Part shown: positions 26,944-36,968 of the stretch, piece by piece | How positions within the stretch are numbered: position 1 is the first letter of the stretch | Layout of the letters: each line of letters starts with the position of its first letter | From: Alteromonas indica | Lineage (GTDB): Bacteria > Pseudomonadota > Gammaproteobacteria > Enterobacterales > Alteromonadaceae | Direction of reading: 5' to 3' | Assembly: GCA_003056425.1 (NCBI GenBank) | Contig: PYVY01000005.1 | Span: 186,001-250,000 of the forward strand | Length of the DNA stretch: 64,000 nucleotides | Program-made: the position numbers and the translations under genes | The notes under the pieces: model-generated | What the model was told of the DNA's origin: nothing | Databases searched by the model: none | What the model saw: the letters and a program-made list of their open reading frames with translations, nothing else

Positions 26944-27871
26944 TGGCACAGTAGATGCACTACCGGTTATCGCTATTATGGGGCCTACCGCCTCGGGTAA
27001 AACCGGGCTGGCATTAAACCTGGCCGAAGCGGTGAATTGCGAGATTATTAGCGTAGATTCGGCGTTGGTTTACCGGGATATGAATATAGGAACGGCCAAA
27101 CCTACAGCAGCTGAACAAGCCGTGGCAAAACACTGGCTTATTGATATTTTAGACCCTGCGCAAAGCTATTCTGTGGCAGAATTTTGCACAGATGCTATAC
27201 GTCTAATAGGGGAAATCCATCAGCGGGGAAATATACCGGTGCTGGTTGGCGGAACAATGATGTATTTTAACGCCTTGATAAACGGAATTTCGCCCTTACC
27301 TAAGTCTGACGAAAAGATTCGTGATGATATTGCCCGCGAAGCACTGACGCTGGGATGGGAAGCATTACACCAACAGTTAGCCGAGGTTGATAAGACCAGC
27401 GCGTTACGGATTCATCCAAATGATCCCCAGCGTTTAACCCGGGCCCTGGAAGTGTATCGCAGCTCCGGTAAGTCACTGACCTACTGGCAACAGCAAAAAG
27501 GTGCCGAGTGTCCGTACGACATAACGCAGTTTGCTATTGCACCTGACGATCGCGCAGTATTGCATGACCGTATTGCGCAGCGCTTCGATATCATGCTGGA
27601 TAATGGTCTGGTAGCGGAAGTGGAAAACTTGTTTAAGCGGGATGATCTACATCAGGATTTACCCGCTATACGATCAGTAGGTTACCGGCAGGTTTGGCAG
27701 TACCTTGATGGCACGTTGTCTTATCCCGAAATGCGGGAAAAAGGCATTATTGCCACCCGCCAGTTAGCCAAGCGTCAACTGACGTGGCTAAGAGGCTGGC
27801 CTGCGGTAACCTGGCTGGACACATTCGCTAACGATAATTTGGCCAAAATATTGGCAAAAGTCGCACTCTGA
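26927..27871 (+). CDS. miaA: tRNA dimethylallyltransferase
   Basis: About 314 aa from ATG 26927; ATG 26936 is an equally plausible start, while a further upstream start would lie deep within mutL. The P-loop is [13 protein letters not shown], followed by [16 protein letters not shown] (substrate-binding Asp) and [20 protein letters not shown]. It transfers a dimethylallyl group to A37 of UNN-reading tRNAs. It overlaps the mutL stop by 17 bp (or 8), in the conserved mutL-miaA-hfq order. Confidence 0.96.
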   Translation: MNLMSDGTVDALPVIAIMGPTASGKTGLALNLAEAVNCEIISVDSALVYRDMNIGTAKPTAAEQAVAKHWLIDILDPAQSYSVAEFCTDAIRLIGEIHQRGNIPVLVGGTMMYFNALINGISPLPKSDEKIRDDIAREALTLGWEALHQQLAEVDKTSALRIHPNDPQRLTRALEVYRSSGKSLTYWQQQKGAECPYDITQFAIAPDDRAVLHDRIAQRFDIMLDNGLVAEVENLFKRDDLHQDLPAIRSVGYRQVWQYLDGTLSYPEMREKGIIATRQLAKRQLTWLRGWPAVTWLDTFANDNLAKILAKVAL

Positions 27872-27951
27872 CTGTTTGAGTGTGGTATACATTAAGCGTA
27901 GTGGTCGCGCGTGCGCGTACCACCTCAATAATAAAAATTAAGGATTTTCAG

Positions 27952-28206
27952 ATGGCTAAAGGGCAATCTCTACAAGACCCATTTTTGAACGCGTTACGCA
28001 AGGAACGTATTCCGGTGTCTATTTATCTTGTTAACGGCATTAAATTGCAGGGACAAGTAGAATCATTTGACCAGTTTGTTATTTTACTGAAAAACACAGT
28101 AAGTCAAATGGTATATAAGCATGCTATTTCCACTGTGGTACCGGCTCGAGCCATTACCATGCCTAGTGCAACTCAAGGGGATACAGACAATACTAAAGCT
28201 GAATAA
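27952..28206 (+). CDS. hfq: RNA chaperone Hfq
   Basis: 84 aa from ATG 27952 ([20 protein letters not shown]), preceded by TAAGGA. The Sm1 and Sm2 motifs are complete ([33 protein letters not shown]). The C-terminal tail is short and polar, shorter than in E. coli. It forms a hexameric ring pairing small RNAs with mRNAs. Confidence 0.98.
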   Translation: MAKGQSLQDPFLNALRKERIPVSIYLVNGIKLQGQVESFDQFVILLKNTVSQMVYKHAISTVVPARAITMPSATQGDTDNTKAE

Positions 28207-28223
28207 TTTAAAAGGTACATCGC

Positions 28224-29513
28224 TTGTTTGACCGTTACGAAGCCGGTGAACAGGCTGTCCTTGTTCATGTCAATTTTACTGACGAAAATACCAAAGAAGA
28301 GCTAGCAGAACTTGAACTGTTGGTTAGTTCTGCCGGTGTCAATGCGGTAGACGTTCTCACTACGTCCCGGAATGCGCCGCACGCCAAGTATTTCGTGGGA
28401 TCGGGTAAGGCCGAAGAGATCGCTGCTGCGGTGAAGGCACATGAAGCGAATGTGGTGATATTTAACCATTCATTGTCGCCCTCGCAAGAGCGCAACCTTG
28501 AAGCTATGTGCCAATGTCGGGTATTAGACCGCACCGGCCTTATCCTGGATATCTTTGCCCAGCGGGCGCGAACCCACGAAGGTAAGCTGCAGGTCGAGCT
28601 GGCGCAATTGCGGCATATCTCTACCCGGTTAATTCGAGGCTGGACTCACCTTGAACGGCAAAAAGGCGGTATTGGGCTGCGCGGGCCAGGGGAAACCCAG
28701 TTAGAAACTGACCGGCGTTTGCTTCGGGGCCGCATCAAGACTATCTTACGACGTTTAGAAAAGGTGCAGAAGCAGCGTGAACAAGGGCGCCGCTCACGTA
28801 AGCGCGCAGAAATTCCCACCGTCTCGCTGGTAGGTTATACCAATGCGGGAAAATCTACGCTGTTCAATCAAATAACTGATGCCCATGTCTATGCGGCGGA
28901 TCAACTGTTTGCTACGCTGGACCCTACCTTGCGAAAAATTGAATTGCAGGATGTGGGCGAAGCTATTTTAGCCGATACCGTTGGCTTCATTCGTCATCTT
29001 CCCCATGATTTGGTGGCTGCGTTTAAAGCTACGCTACAGGAAACGCAGGAAGCGGATATTTTGCTGCACGTGGTTGATGTATCCGACGCGCGCTACCGGG
29101 AAACCATGGATGAAGTAAATACCGTTTTAGATGAGATCGACGCCGGCGAGATACAGCAGTTAATTATCTGTAATAAAATAGATAATCTTGAGGGCGTGCA
29201 GCCGCGTATAGACAGGGATGATGAAGGCATGCCCATTCGGGTATGGTTATCAGCTCAGACCGGACAGGGGGCAGAACTGCTTGGTGAAGCGCTGACCGAC
29301 TGTCTGGCGAAAAATATGGTAAGTTATACATTGCGTATTCCGCCTGCTCAAAGCCGGTTACGTGGCGTATTGTTTGATTTAAACTGTATTTCACAGGAAT
29401 CATACGATAGCGACGGCGACTGGGTTGTTGATGTGAAAATGCCTTTGGCAGATTGGAATCGCCTGGAAAAACGGTTAGAAACCGGACTTTCTAATTTTGT
29501 GGTGCATCACTGA
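28224..29513 (+). CDS. hflX: Ribosome-associated GTPase HflX
   Basis: 429 aa with a TTG start: FDRYEAGEQAVLVHV matches the HflX N-terminus exactly from residue 2. The N-terminal HflX domain contains KYFVGSGKAEEI, a helical linker carries the glycine-rich GIGLRGPGETQLETDRR, and the G domain has GYTNAGKSTLFNQI (G1), DTVGFIRHLP (G3) and CNKIDN (G4). HflX splits stalled 70S ribosomes under heat stress. It starts 17 bp after hfq. Confidence 0.97.
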   Translation: MFDRYEAGEQAVLVHVNFTDENTKEELAELELLVSSAGVNAVDVLTTSRNAPHAKYFVGSGKAEEIAAAVKAHEANVVIFNHSLSPSQERNLEAMCQCRVLDRTGLILDIFAQRARTHEGKLQVELAQLRHISTRLIRGWTHLERQKGGIGLRGPGETQLETDRRLLRGRIKTILRRLEKVQKQREQGRRSRKRAEIPTVSLVGYTNAGKSTLFNQITDAHVYAADQLFATLDPTLRKIELQDVGEAILADTVGFIRHLPHDLVAAFKATLQETQEADILLHVVDVSDARYRETMDEVNTVLDEIDAGEIQQLIICNKIDNLEGVQPRIDRDDEGMPIRVWLSAQTGQGAELLGEALTDCLAKNMVSYTLRIPPAQSRLRGVLFDLNCISQESYDSDGDWVVDVKMPLADWNRLEKRLETGLSNFVVHH

Positions 29514-29584
29514 TATTGTGGCATAAGATAGCGAACAAAATAACTTTAAGTAAATAATCAATAACCACTTTACGGAGTATTAGC

Positions 29585-30733
29585 ATGGCTTGGAATGAGC
29601 CGGGTGGCAAGAATAATGACCCCTGGAAAAACCGTGGCGGCCGCGACCAGGGACCACCGGATTTGGATGATGTATTTAAAAACCTGTTCGGCAAATTCAG
29701 TAAAATGGGTGGCGGCAATGGCGGCGGCTCGGGCAAAAGTATGGGTAAACTGGGCGTAGGCCTGTTAGTTGGCCTGCTGGTTGTCATCTGGTTTGTCAGT
29801 GGTTTTTATACTATCCGGGAAGCAGAGCGCGGGGTGGTCCTGCGGTTTGGCGAATACTACACAGAAGTGGAACCCGGCTTACGCTGGAAACCTACCTTTG
29901 TCGATTCCGTCATTCCGGTTGATGTCCAGTCTATTCGCGATCAGGCTTCGTCTGGTTCCATGCTGACGGAAGATGAAAACGTAGTCCGGGTGCAAATGGA
30001 AATGCAGTATCGGGTAGTTGACCCGTTCCGCTGGACATTTGCGGTAGTAAGCCCTGAAACCAGCCTTAGTCAGGCCCTCGATAGTGCCATCCGTTATGTG
30101 GTAGGTCATTCTGAGATGGATGATGTACTAACCGATGGTCGGGAAGTAACCCGTCAACGCGTATGGGAAGAACTTCAGGCTATTCTGGAACCGTATGATT
30201 TAGGTGTCACCATTATAGATATGAACTTCCGCGATGCGCGCCCCCCAGAAGAGGTGAAAGATGCCTTTGATGACGCTATTGCTGCGCAGGAAGATGAACA
30301 ACGCTTTATTCGTGAAGCAGAAGCCTACGCTCGTGAAATTGAGCCTCGTGCGCGTGGCCGGGCAAACCGGATGAACGAAGAAGCGCAGGCTTATAAAGAG
30401 CGCGTTATTCTGGAAGCGCAGGGTGAAGTTGCTCGCTTTGAAGAATTGCTACCGCATTATGAAAAAGCGCCTGAAGTAACCCGTGACCGGATATACCTTG
30501 AAACCATGGAAGCTGTCTTTGGTAGCACCAGTAAAATACTGGTAGATACCAAAAACGGAAACAATATGATGTATCTGCCATTGGACAAGATTATGGAGCG
30601 CAGTGGTAATTCACCGTCGATGAAAAATCTGTTACCTGATCTGCAAATGCCAGATGGCCAAAACACTCAGCGTAACTCGGGGACTAATAGTTCGTCTACC
30701 CGCAGCAGCCGCTTTAATAACGGAGGAGAATAG
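29585..30733 (+). CDS. hflK: FtsH protease modulator HflK
   Basis: 382 aa starting MAWNEPGGKNNDPW. A Gly/Asn/Lys-rich N-terminus is followed by one transmembrane helix (GVGLLVGLLVVIWFVSGFYTI) and a periplasmic SPFH/band-7 domain (REAERGVVLRFGEY), with a coiled coil rich in Glu/Ala/Arg. The C-terminus is Ser/Asn-rich. With HflC it forms a large membrane cage around FtsH. The gene follows hflX and precedes hflC by 3 bp. Confidence 0.97.
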   Translation: MAWNEPGGKNNDPWKNRGGRDQGPPDLDDVFKNLFGKFSKMGGGNGGGSGKSMGKLGVGLLVGLLVVIWFVSGFYTIREAERGVVLRFGEYYTEVEPGLRWKPTFVDSVIPVDVQSIRDQASSGSMLTEDENVVRVQMEMQYRVVDPFRWTFAVVSPETSLSQALDSAIRYVVGHSEMDDVLTDGREVTRQRVWEELQAILEPYDLGVTIIDMNFRDARPPEEVKDAFDDAIAAQEDEQRFIREAEAYAREIEPRARGRANRMNEEAQAYKERVILEAQGEVARFEELLPHYEKAPEVTRDRIYLETMEAVFGSTSKILVDTKNGNNMMYLPLDKIMERSGNSPSMKNLLPDLQMPDGQNTQRNSGTNSSSTRSSRFNNGGE

Positions 30734-30736
30734 CGC

Positions 30737-31627
30737 ATGAAAAATTTGTTGGTTATTGTGCTTATTCTGGTTATCGCGCTGGCGTCAGGATCACTGTTTG
30801 TGGTTCGCGAAGGTGAACGGGCTATTGTTATCCAGTTTGGTAAAGTACAGCGTGATGATGCTACTGGCGACACACGGGTATTTGCGCCGGGTATACACCC
30901 TAAGCTTCCGTTCATTGACTCGGTTAAAACCCTGGATGCGCGGATTCAAACATTGGACGACTCACCGGACCGGTTTGTCACGTCCGAGAAAAAAGACTTA
31001 ATTGTTGATTCATATGTGAAGTGGCGTATTGAAGACTTCGCGCGCTATTACCTGTCTACCGGCGGTAATAAAATGCAGGCAGAAGCGCTACTGAAACAAA
31101 AAGTGAACAATGGTCTGCGTTCTGAGTTTGGTACTCGTACCATTCGCCAGATTGTCTCTGGAGAGCGTTCAGCGTTAATGAATCAGGCGATGGAACAGGC
31201 TTCTACTTCATCTGATGAGTTGGGAATTGAAATTGTTGATGTGCGGGTTAAACAGATTAACCTGCCCACCGAAGTCAGTAATTCTATTTTCCAGCGGATG
31301 CGCGCCGAGCGGGCTGCGGTTGCCCGGGAGCACCGTTCAGAGGGTCAGGAGCAAGCAGAAGTACTGCGAGCTGACATCGATGCGAAGATTACTGTAATGC
31401 TGGCTGATGCAGAGCGTAACGCCCGTCAGGTACGTGGTGAGGGTGATGCTGCCGCTGCGCAGATTTACGCTAACACCTATTCTAAAAACGCTGATTTTTA
31501 TAGTTTCCTGCGTAGCATGGATGCATATAAGAAAAGCTTTGATAGCAAGCAGGATATTCTGATAGTAGAACCCGATAATGAGTTCTTCCGTTTTATGAAT
31601 GACAAAAACGGCAGTAGAGATCAGTAA
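30737..31627 (+). CDS. hflC: FtsH protease modulator HflC
   Basis: 296 aa. An N-terminal signal anchor (NLLVIVLILVIALASGSLFVV) precedes the SPFH/band-7 domain (REGERAIVIQFGKVQ) and a helical region with SNSIFQRMRAERAAVAREHR. Partner of HflK. The start codon follows GGAGGAGAATAGCGC, a strong ribosome-binding site within the hflK end. Last gene of the block, with a terminator 20 bp after the stop. Confidence 0.97.
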   Translation: MKNLLVIVLILVIALASGSLFVVREGERAIVIQFGKVQRDDATGDTRVFAPGIHPKLPFIDSVKTLDARIQTLDDSPDRFVTSEKKDLIVDSYVKWRIEDFARYYLSTGGNKMQAEALLKQKVNNGLRSEFGTRTIRQIVSGERSALMNQAMEQASTSSDELGIEIVDVRVKQINLPTEVSNSIFQRMRAERAAVAREHRSEGQEQAEVLRADIDAKITVMLADAERNARQVRGEGDAAAAQIYANTYSKNADFYSFLRSMDAYKKSFDSKQDILIVEPDNEFFRFMNDKNGSRDQ

Positions 31628-31646
31628 CTGCACCTTCTGAGTCTAA

Positions 31647-31673
31647 AAAACCAGCCTTCGGGCTGGTTTTTTT
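31647..31673 (+). terminator. Terminator after hflC
   Basis: Perfect 10-bp arms AAAACCAGCC (31647-31656) and GGCTGGTTTT (31661-31670), with a TTCG tetraloop and a following T run. Confidence 0.93.
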
Positions 31674-31916
31674 ATGCGCAGAACAGGCCAGTTAACCCCA
31701 TGATGATTGTATGTTTTGGCTGCTTGAACGCAAAAATACGCTAATATGGCAATATATTTAACTTAGCAAAACAGCGTGTTAGTAACGTTTTTTTCACAAT
31801 GTGTGCGTGACGCCCCTGGTTACGCTACAATCGCTGCGTTAAAAAGACCATATAAGCTGTGTTCAGAGTGCTATTTAAAGCACCAACAGTAATATAAAAA
31901 CGACAGAGGTATCAGT

Positions 31917-33515
31917 TTGTCTTCTAATCAATCACCAAGCCGTTCTTCGTATGAAGAACAGGCGCAAAGCGGCATTTTTGCGCGTTTTTTAGCAACCGTT
32001 GAATGGCTGGGCAATTTATTACCCCACCCAGTCACTTTATTTGCCATATTAGCCGTGGCTATCGTACTTATCAGTGGGGTACTTGGGTACTTTGATGTGT
32101 CGGTTGTCGACCCGCGGCCAGAAGGCGCTAAGGGGCGAAGTGTAGATGGCATTATCAGTGTGGTATCGCTGATGAGTGCCGAGGGTTTACAGCGCATCGT
32201 GACCGGTCTGGTTACTAACTTTACCGGCTTTGCGCCATTAGGCACAGTATTAGTGGCCCTGTTGGGGGTTTCGGTAGCTGAACATTCCGGGTTATTATCC
32301 GCAGCCATGCGGGCGCTGGTCATGAATGCCTCGAAAAGAGTGGTGACCTTTGCCATCGTATTTGCCGGGATTATTTCCAACACCGCCTCAGAGCTGGGTT
32401 ATGTAGTACTTATTCCGCTGGCCGCCATGATATTTCATTCTTTGGGGCGCCACCCGCTGGCAGGGCTGGCTGCAGCGTTTGCAGGCGTATCTGCTGGTTA
32501 CAGTGCTAATCTGTTACTAGGTACGGTAGACCCGTTATTGTCAGGTATTACCGAAGCCGCCGCACGCATGATTGACCCCGAATACGGGGTAGGGCCGGAA
32601 GTGAACTGGTACTTCATGTTTATCAGTACCTTTATTATTGCCATTATGGGCGCGCTGGTAACCGAAAAGATTGTCGAGCCCAGGCTGGGTAAGTTTGATG
32701 AGTCACAAGCGCCGGAAGGGCTGGAAAAGCAGCAAATGCACGCACCTACCGCGCAGGAGCGTAAAGCATTGCGCTGGGCTGGGATAGCATTTGCCCTGAC
32801 CTGTGCAGTACTGGCGCTAACGATCGTGCCGGAGAATGGTATTTTACGTCACCCGGAAACCGGTGAGGTCGCCGGCAGCCCGTTCTTGAAAGGCATTGTT
32901 GCATTTATTTTTATTACCTTCGCGATCCCTGGCTTTGTTTACGGGAAAGTGGCCGGTAGCATGAAGAATGACAAAGATGTGATCAATGCGATGTCAAAAA
33001 GTATGGGATCCATGGGCCTGTATATCACATTGGTTTTTTTCGCAGCACAATTCGTCGCCTTCTTTAAATGGACGAATCTAGGTACCGTACTGGCCGTGAA
33101 AGGGGCCGCAATGCTACAATCAGTGGGGCTGGATGGGCCTTCCGTATTTATACTGTTTATCCTAATGTGCGGGTTGGTGAATCTTTCCTTAGGCAGTGCG
33201 TCGGCGCAGTGGGCCGTGACTGCGCCCATCTTCGTTCCGATGCTGATGCTACTTGGCTACGCGCCAGAAGTTATTCAGGCAGCCTATCGAATTGGCGATT
33301 CGGTTACTAATGTTATCTCACCGATGATGAGCTACTTCGGCCTGATTCTGGCAATGGCTGCACGTTATCGAAAAGATATCGGTATGGGGACCCTTATTGC
33401 AATGATGCTACCCTATTCCATGGTTTTTGTGGTGGGTTGGACCGTGCTGTTCTTCCTATGGGTATTTGTACTGGGCATGCCGGTAGGGCCCGGCGCCGCC
33501 ACCTATTATCAGTAA
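31917..33515 (+). CDS. AbgT-family transporter
   Basis: 532 aa with a TTG start and GAGG about 9 nt upstream. About a dozen hydrophobic segments; the family core includes WLGNLLPHPVTLFAILAV, LGVSVAEHSGLLSA, the reentrant SAGYSANLLLGTVDPLLSGI, and the C-terminal YRIGDSVTNVISPMMSYFG. AbgT proteins either import p-aminobenzoyl-glutamate or export sulfonamides; which applies cannot be read here. It is monocistronic, between two terminators. Confidence 0.94.
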   Translation: MSSNQSPSRSSYEEQAQSGIFARFLATVEWLGNLLPHPVTLFAILAVAIVLISGVLGYFDVSVVDPRPEGAKGRSVDGIISVVSLMSAEGLQRIVTGLVTNFTGFAPLGTVLVALLGVSVAEHSGLLSAAMRALVMNASKRVVTFAIVFAGIISNTASELGYVVLIPLAAMIFHSLGRHPLAGLAAAFAGVSAGYSANLLLGTVDPLLSGITEAAARMIDPEYGVGPEVNWYFMFISTFIIAIMGALVTEKIVEPRLGKFDESQAPEGLEKQQMHAPTAQERKALRWAGIAFALTCAVLALTIVPENGILRHPETGEVAGSPFLKGIVAFIFITFAIPGFVYGKVAGSMKNDKDVINAMSKSMGSMGLYITLVFFAAQFVAFFKWTNLGTVLAVKGAAMLQSVGLDGPSVFILFILMCGLVNLSLGSASAQWAVTAPIFVPMLMLLGYAPEVIQAAYRIGDSVTNVISPMMSYFGLILAMAARYRKDIGMGTLIAMMLPYSMVFVVGWTVLFFLWVFVLGMPVGPGAATYYQ

Positions 33516-33520
33516 GACGA

Positions 33521-33547
33521 AAAAAGCAGCCTAGGGCTGCTTTTTTT
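33521..33547 (+). terminator. Terminator after the AbgT gene
   Basis: Perfect 11-bp arms AAAAAGCAGCC (33521-33531) and GGCTGCTTTTT (33535-33545) around a TAG loop, with a T run. Confidence 0.92.
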
Positions 33548-33690
33548 ATCTGTTGTGGCCGGGCGAGTTTACCTCTAACAATAGCGATTAACGCAATCGT
33601 TTTGCCAACGCATATTAGAAGCGATCGAATCTTCATATATGGCGGTATACATAGTAAAGTTTCTACATACACATCAGTGGATAACGGGCA

Positions 33691-34770
33691 ATGAAGTACA
33701 AAGGAAGCAGCAATTTTTCCCACCGTCAGAAAGACCGGATTGGGGTGTTAATCACAAATTTGGGCACACCCGAAAGCCCCACTGCGGCAGGGCTTAAACC
33801 TTACTTAAAACAGTTTTTGTCTGACCCGCGCGTGGTTGAAGTACCGCGTTTTATTTGGTGGTTTATTTTAAATGGCGTGATATTGAATTTACGCCCACGT
33901 CGTTCAGCGAAAGCTTATGCGACGGTATGGACTGACGAAGGCTCACCACTGATGTCTATCACCAAGCAGCAGCATAGTGCGCTAGAAGCGCGTTGCCGTA
34001 AAGAATACGGCGATGATGTGATTATTGATTATGCTATGCGTTATGGACAGCCCTCCATCGAAGGCGCGCTTGACCGACTAACCGCGCAGGGTGCCCGTAA
34101 GCTAGTGGTATTGCCCTTATACCCACAATATTGTGCTTCTACCACAGCCTCGACCTTTGATGCATTATCCCAGGATTTTGTTAAGCGCCGCTGGATACCA
34201 GAGCTGCGCTTTGTAACCCAGTATCATGACAACCCTGCGTATATTGAGGCGCTAGCCACCAAGGTTAAGGCACACTGGGAGGCCCATGGCCGCGCCGACA
34301 AACTCTTAATGTCTTATCATGGTATTCCCAAGCGCTATTTGCTAAACGGTGACCCATACCACTGTCAGTGTCATAAAACATCCAGGTTACTGGCCGAAGC
34401 ACTGGGCCTGAGTAAAGATGACTATATGACTACCTTTCAGTCGCGCTTCGGTAAAGAAGAATGGCTGAAGCCGTACACGGATGAAACCATGAAAAGCCTG
34501 CCAGGGCAGGGGATCAAGTCAGTCCAGGTGGTGTGTCCGGGTTTTTCTGCAGATTGCCTGGAAACCATTGAAGAAATCGGTGAAGAGAATAAAGAATACT
34601 TTATGGAAGCAGGGGGCCAGCGCTATGAATACATTGAAGCGCTCAACGCCGATAGCGACCATATTGATGTGCTGTTCGGGATAATTCAGGAAAATCTGCA
34701 CGGCTGGCAGTTGGACGACGATTTGGAAGCCAGAGCGCAACGTGCGCAAGCGATGGGAGCGAATCAGTAA
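33691..34770 (+). CDS. hemH: Ferrochelatase
   Basis: 359 aa. The family motifs are IGVLITNLGTPESPT, VLPLYPQYCASTTAS, the catalytic His in LMSYHGIPKRY, and VVCPGFSADCLETIEEI with the conserved Glu nearby. It inserts ferrous iron into protoporphyrin IX, the last step of haem synthesis; hemE lies at 18789. Its TAA overlaps the ATG of the next gene (TAATG), so the two are coupled. Confidence 0.97.
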   Translation: MKYKGSSNFSHRQKDRIGVLITNLGTPESPTAAGLKPYLKQFLSDPRVVEVPRFIWWFILNGVILNLRPRRSAKAYATVWTDEGSPLMSITKQQHSALEARCRKEYGDDVIIDYAMRYGQPSIEGALDRLTAQGARKLVVLPLYPQYCASTTASTFDALSQDFVKRRWIPELRFVTQYHDNPAYIEALATKVKAHWEAHGRADKLLMSYHGIPKRYLLNGDPYHCQCHKTSRLLAEALGLSKDDYMTTFQSRFGKEEWLKPYTDETMKSLPGQGIKSVQVVCPGFSADCLETIEEIGEENKEYFMEAGGQRYEYIEALNADSDHIDVLFGIIQENLHGWQLDDDLEARAQRAQAMGANQ

Positions 34771-35183
34771 TGACCGGAACGCCGCAAATACCCGCTGCGC
34801 TTAAAAAGGCACAAAAGCTGGCCAATCTTATGGATACCGCCTTTCGGATCCCCGTGATTGGTTACCGAATTGGTTTGGATGGCGTGTTGGGCCTTATCCC
34901 CGGCATCGGTGATGTAATCACTGTCGCCATCGCCGGGCGAATCGTTTACCTGGGTAAGCAACTGGGCGTACCGGCCTCGGTGCGTAAGAAAATGATTCGC
35001 AACGTAGCGATGGATTTTGGCTTAGGGCTTATTCCGCTGGCCGGAGATTTAGCTGACTTCTTTTTCAAAGCCAATAAAGCCAACGTTAAATTAATGGAAA
35101 AGTGGTGGCTGGATAATCATGCGGAAGATGTTCACAGTGCTTCTCAGGCCCAGTTAAAACAGTGGGCAGCAAATACCGACTGA
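34770..35183 (+). CDS. DUF4112 domain protein
   Basis: 137 aa. It carries the DUF4112 core: LMDTAFRIPVIGYRIGLDGV followed by LGLIPGIGDVITVAIAGRIVY, then a second hydrophobic segment around FGLGLIPLAGDLADFFFKAN. Two hydrophobic hairpins suggest membrane association. The function of the family is unknown. A 1-bp stop/start overlap with hemH points to cotranslation. Confidence 0.85.
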   Translation: MTGTPQIPAALKKAQKLANLMDTAFRIPVIGYRIGLDGVLGLIPGIGDVITVAIAGRIVYLGKQLGVPASVRKKMIRNVAMDFGLGLIPLAGDLADFFFKANKANVKLMEKWWLDNHAEDVHSASQAQLKQWAANTD

Positions 35184-35314
35184 ATTTTCATCGCTGCCGT
35201 ACATTACGTGCGTATACTATTTCTTCACTGCAATACTAATCGCTTTCATCCTTGCCCCCGTAGGCATTAACACCCTGCTACTAACGCACTTTATTAAAGG
35301 AGCAATAAGACAGG

Positions 35315-36955
35315 ATGAAAGCTTCAGACCTATTCGTTAAGGCGCTGGAAGCTGAAGGTGTAGAATACATCTTTGGTATCCCCGGCGAAGAAAACCTCGA
35401 TTTACTTGAATCATTACGTAACTCTAGCATTAAACTGGTATTAACCCGACACGAACAGGGCGCAGGCTTTATGGCCGCAACCTATGGCAGGCTTACCGGC
35501 AAAGTCGGCGTCTGTTTATCCACGCTGGGGCCCGGCGCAACCAACCTGGTAACCCCGGCAGCTTATGCTCAGCTCGGCGCTATGCCTATGCTGATGATCA
35601 CCGGCCAAAAACCTATCAAAACCTCTAAACAGGGCCGTTTTCAGGTAATTGATATCGTCGATATGATGCGTCCTATTACAAAATTTACGACCCAGGTGGT
35701 TAGCGGCGAGCGTATCCCCTCGGTGGTCAGGGAAGCTTTCAGAGTGGCCCATGAAGAACGGCCCGGAGCGGTACATATTGAGCTTCCTGAAGACATTGCT
35801 GCAGAATCTACGGATGCGCCTTTGCTTACGCCCAGTACTGTGCGCCGGCCTATTGCTGAGTACAAGGCCATATCCCGTGCGATTGAGATGATTGAGCAGG
35901 CAACATCGCCTCTATTGCTGATAGGCGCGGGGGCCAATCGTAAACTCACCGCCAAAATGTTACGTGAATTTGTTGATTGTACTGGAATACCATTTGTTAC
36001 CACTCAAATGGGTAAAGGCGTGTTGAATGAAAGCGATCCCTTGTTTGCCGGGAATACTGCACTGTCGGACGGTGACTTTGTCCACCGGGCAATCGACCGC
36101 GCAGATTTAATTATCAATGTTGGCCATGATGTGGTGGAAAAGCCGCCGTTCTTTATGCACCACGATGATCAAAAGGTGATTCACGTAAACTTTGACTCCG
36201 CCACTGTTGATCCGGTGTATTTTCCGCAACTAGAGGTGGTAGGTGACATTGCCAACAGTATCTGGCAGATAAAAGAAGGGATCACCCCGCAAACCGGCTG
36301 GAAGCTAGATTTTTATAAAGACGTCCATGAAGCGTATGTCAAACACCGTGGCGAAGCCGAAGACGATAACCGCTTTCCCGTTTTACCAGAACGCTTCGTG
36401 CGGGACGTACGTAAGGTCATGCCTGACGATGGTATTGTCACCCTGGATAACGGTGTGTACAAAATCTGGTTTGCCCGCAATTATCCCGCCTACGCGCCTA
36501 ACACGTTACTGCTGGATAATGCGCTAGCGAGCATGGGGGCCGGGTTGCCTTCCGCGATTGGCGCTAAACTGGTTCACCCTGATGTGCCCGTCGTCAGTGT
36601 ATGCGGCGATGGCGGATTTATGATGAACAGCCAAGAGCTGGAAACTGCTGTGCGCCTGGGCTTGGATTTAGTAGTGATTGTCTTGCGTGACGATGCCTAT
36701 GGCATGATCAAGTGGAAACAGGCGCATATGCAACTGGAAAATTTTGGTCTGGACTACGGCAACCCTGATCTTGTTCAGTACGCCCAAAGCTATGGCGCTC
36801 AGGGCTGGCGTATTGAAAGCACGGAACAAATTGCGAGCACGTTGCAGCAGTGTCTTGCCACACCCGGTGTACATCTTATTGACTGCCCGGTGGACTACAG
36901 CCTCAACGATGAAACATTGAATCGCACGATTAAAACGTTAAGTAAACAACTTTAA
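35315..36955 (+). CDS. ThDP-dependent acetolactate synthase-like enzyme (AlsS-type)
   Basis: 546 aa with AAAGGAG before the start. The N-terminal pyrimidine-binding domain carries the catalytic Glu 47 in TRHEQGAGFMA; the C-terminal domain has the ThDP motif VCGDGGFMMNSQELETAV ending near LRDDAYGMIKWKQ. The C-terminal region (DYGNPDLVQYAQSYGAQG and IDCPVDYS) resembles catabolic AlsS more than biosynthetic IlvB/IlvG. No regulatory small subunit or acetolactate decarboxylase is nearby. Instead an aldehyde dehydrogenase follows 13 bp downstream, so it may decarboxylate a 2-keto acid to an aldehyde rather than make acetolactate. Confidence 0.82.
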   Translation: MKASDLFVKALEAEGVEYIFGIPGEENLDLLESLRNSSIKLVLTRHEQGAGFMAATYGRLTGKVGVCLSTLGPGATNLVTPAAYAQLGAMPMLMITGQKPIKTSKQGRFQVIDIVDMMRPITKFTTQVVSGERIPSVVREAFRVAHEERPGAVHIELPEDIAAESTDAPLLTPSTVRRPIAEYKAISRAIEMIEQATSPLLLIGAGANRKLTAKMLREFVDCTGIPFVTTQMGKGVLNESDPLFAGNTALSDGDFVHRAIDRADLIINVGHDVVEKPPFFMHHDDQKVIHVNFDSATVDPVYFPQLEVVGDIANSIWQIKEGITPQTGWKLDFYKDVHEAYVKHRGEAEDDNRFPVLPERFVRDVRKVMPDDGIVTLDNGVYKIWFARNYPAYAPNTLLLDNALASMGAGLPSAIGAKLVHPDVPVVSVCGDGGFMMNSQELETAVRLGLDLVVIVLRDDAYGMIKWKQAHMQLENFGLDYGNPDLVQYAQSYGAQGWRIESTEQIASTLQQCLATPGVHLIDCPVDYSLNDETLNRTIKTLSKQL

Positions 36956-36968
36956 GGAGCCTTCGCCC

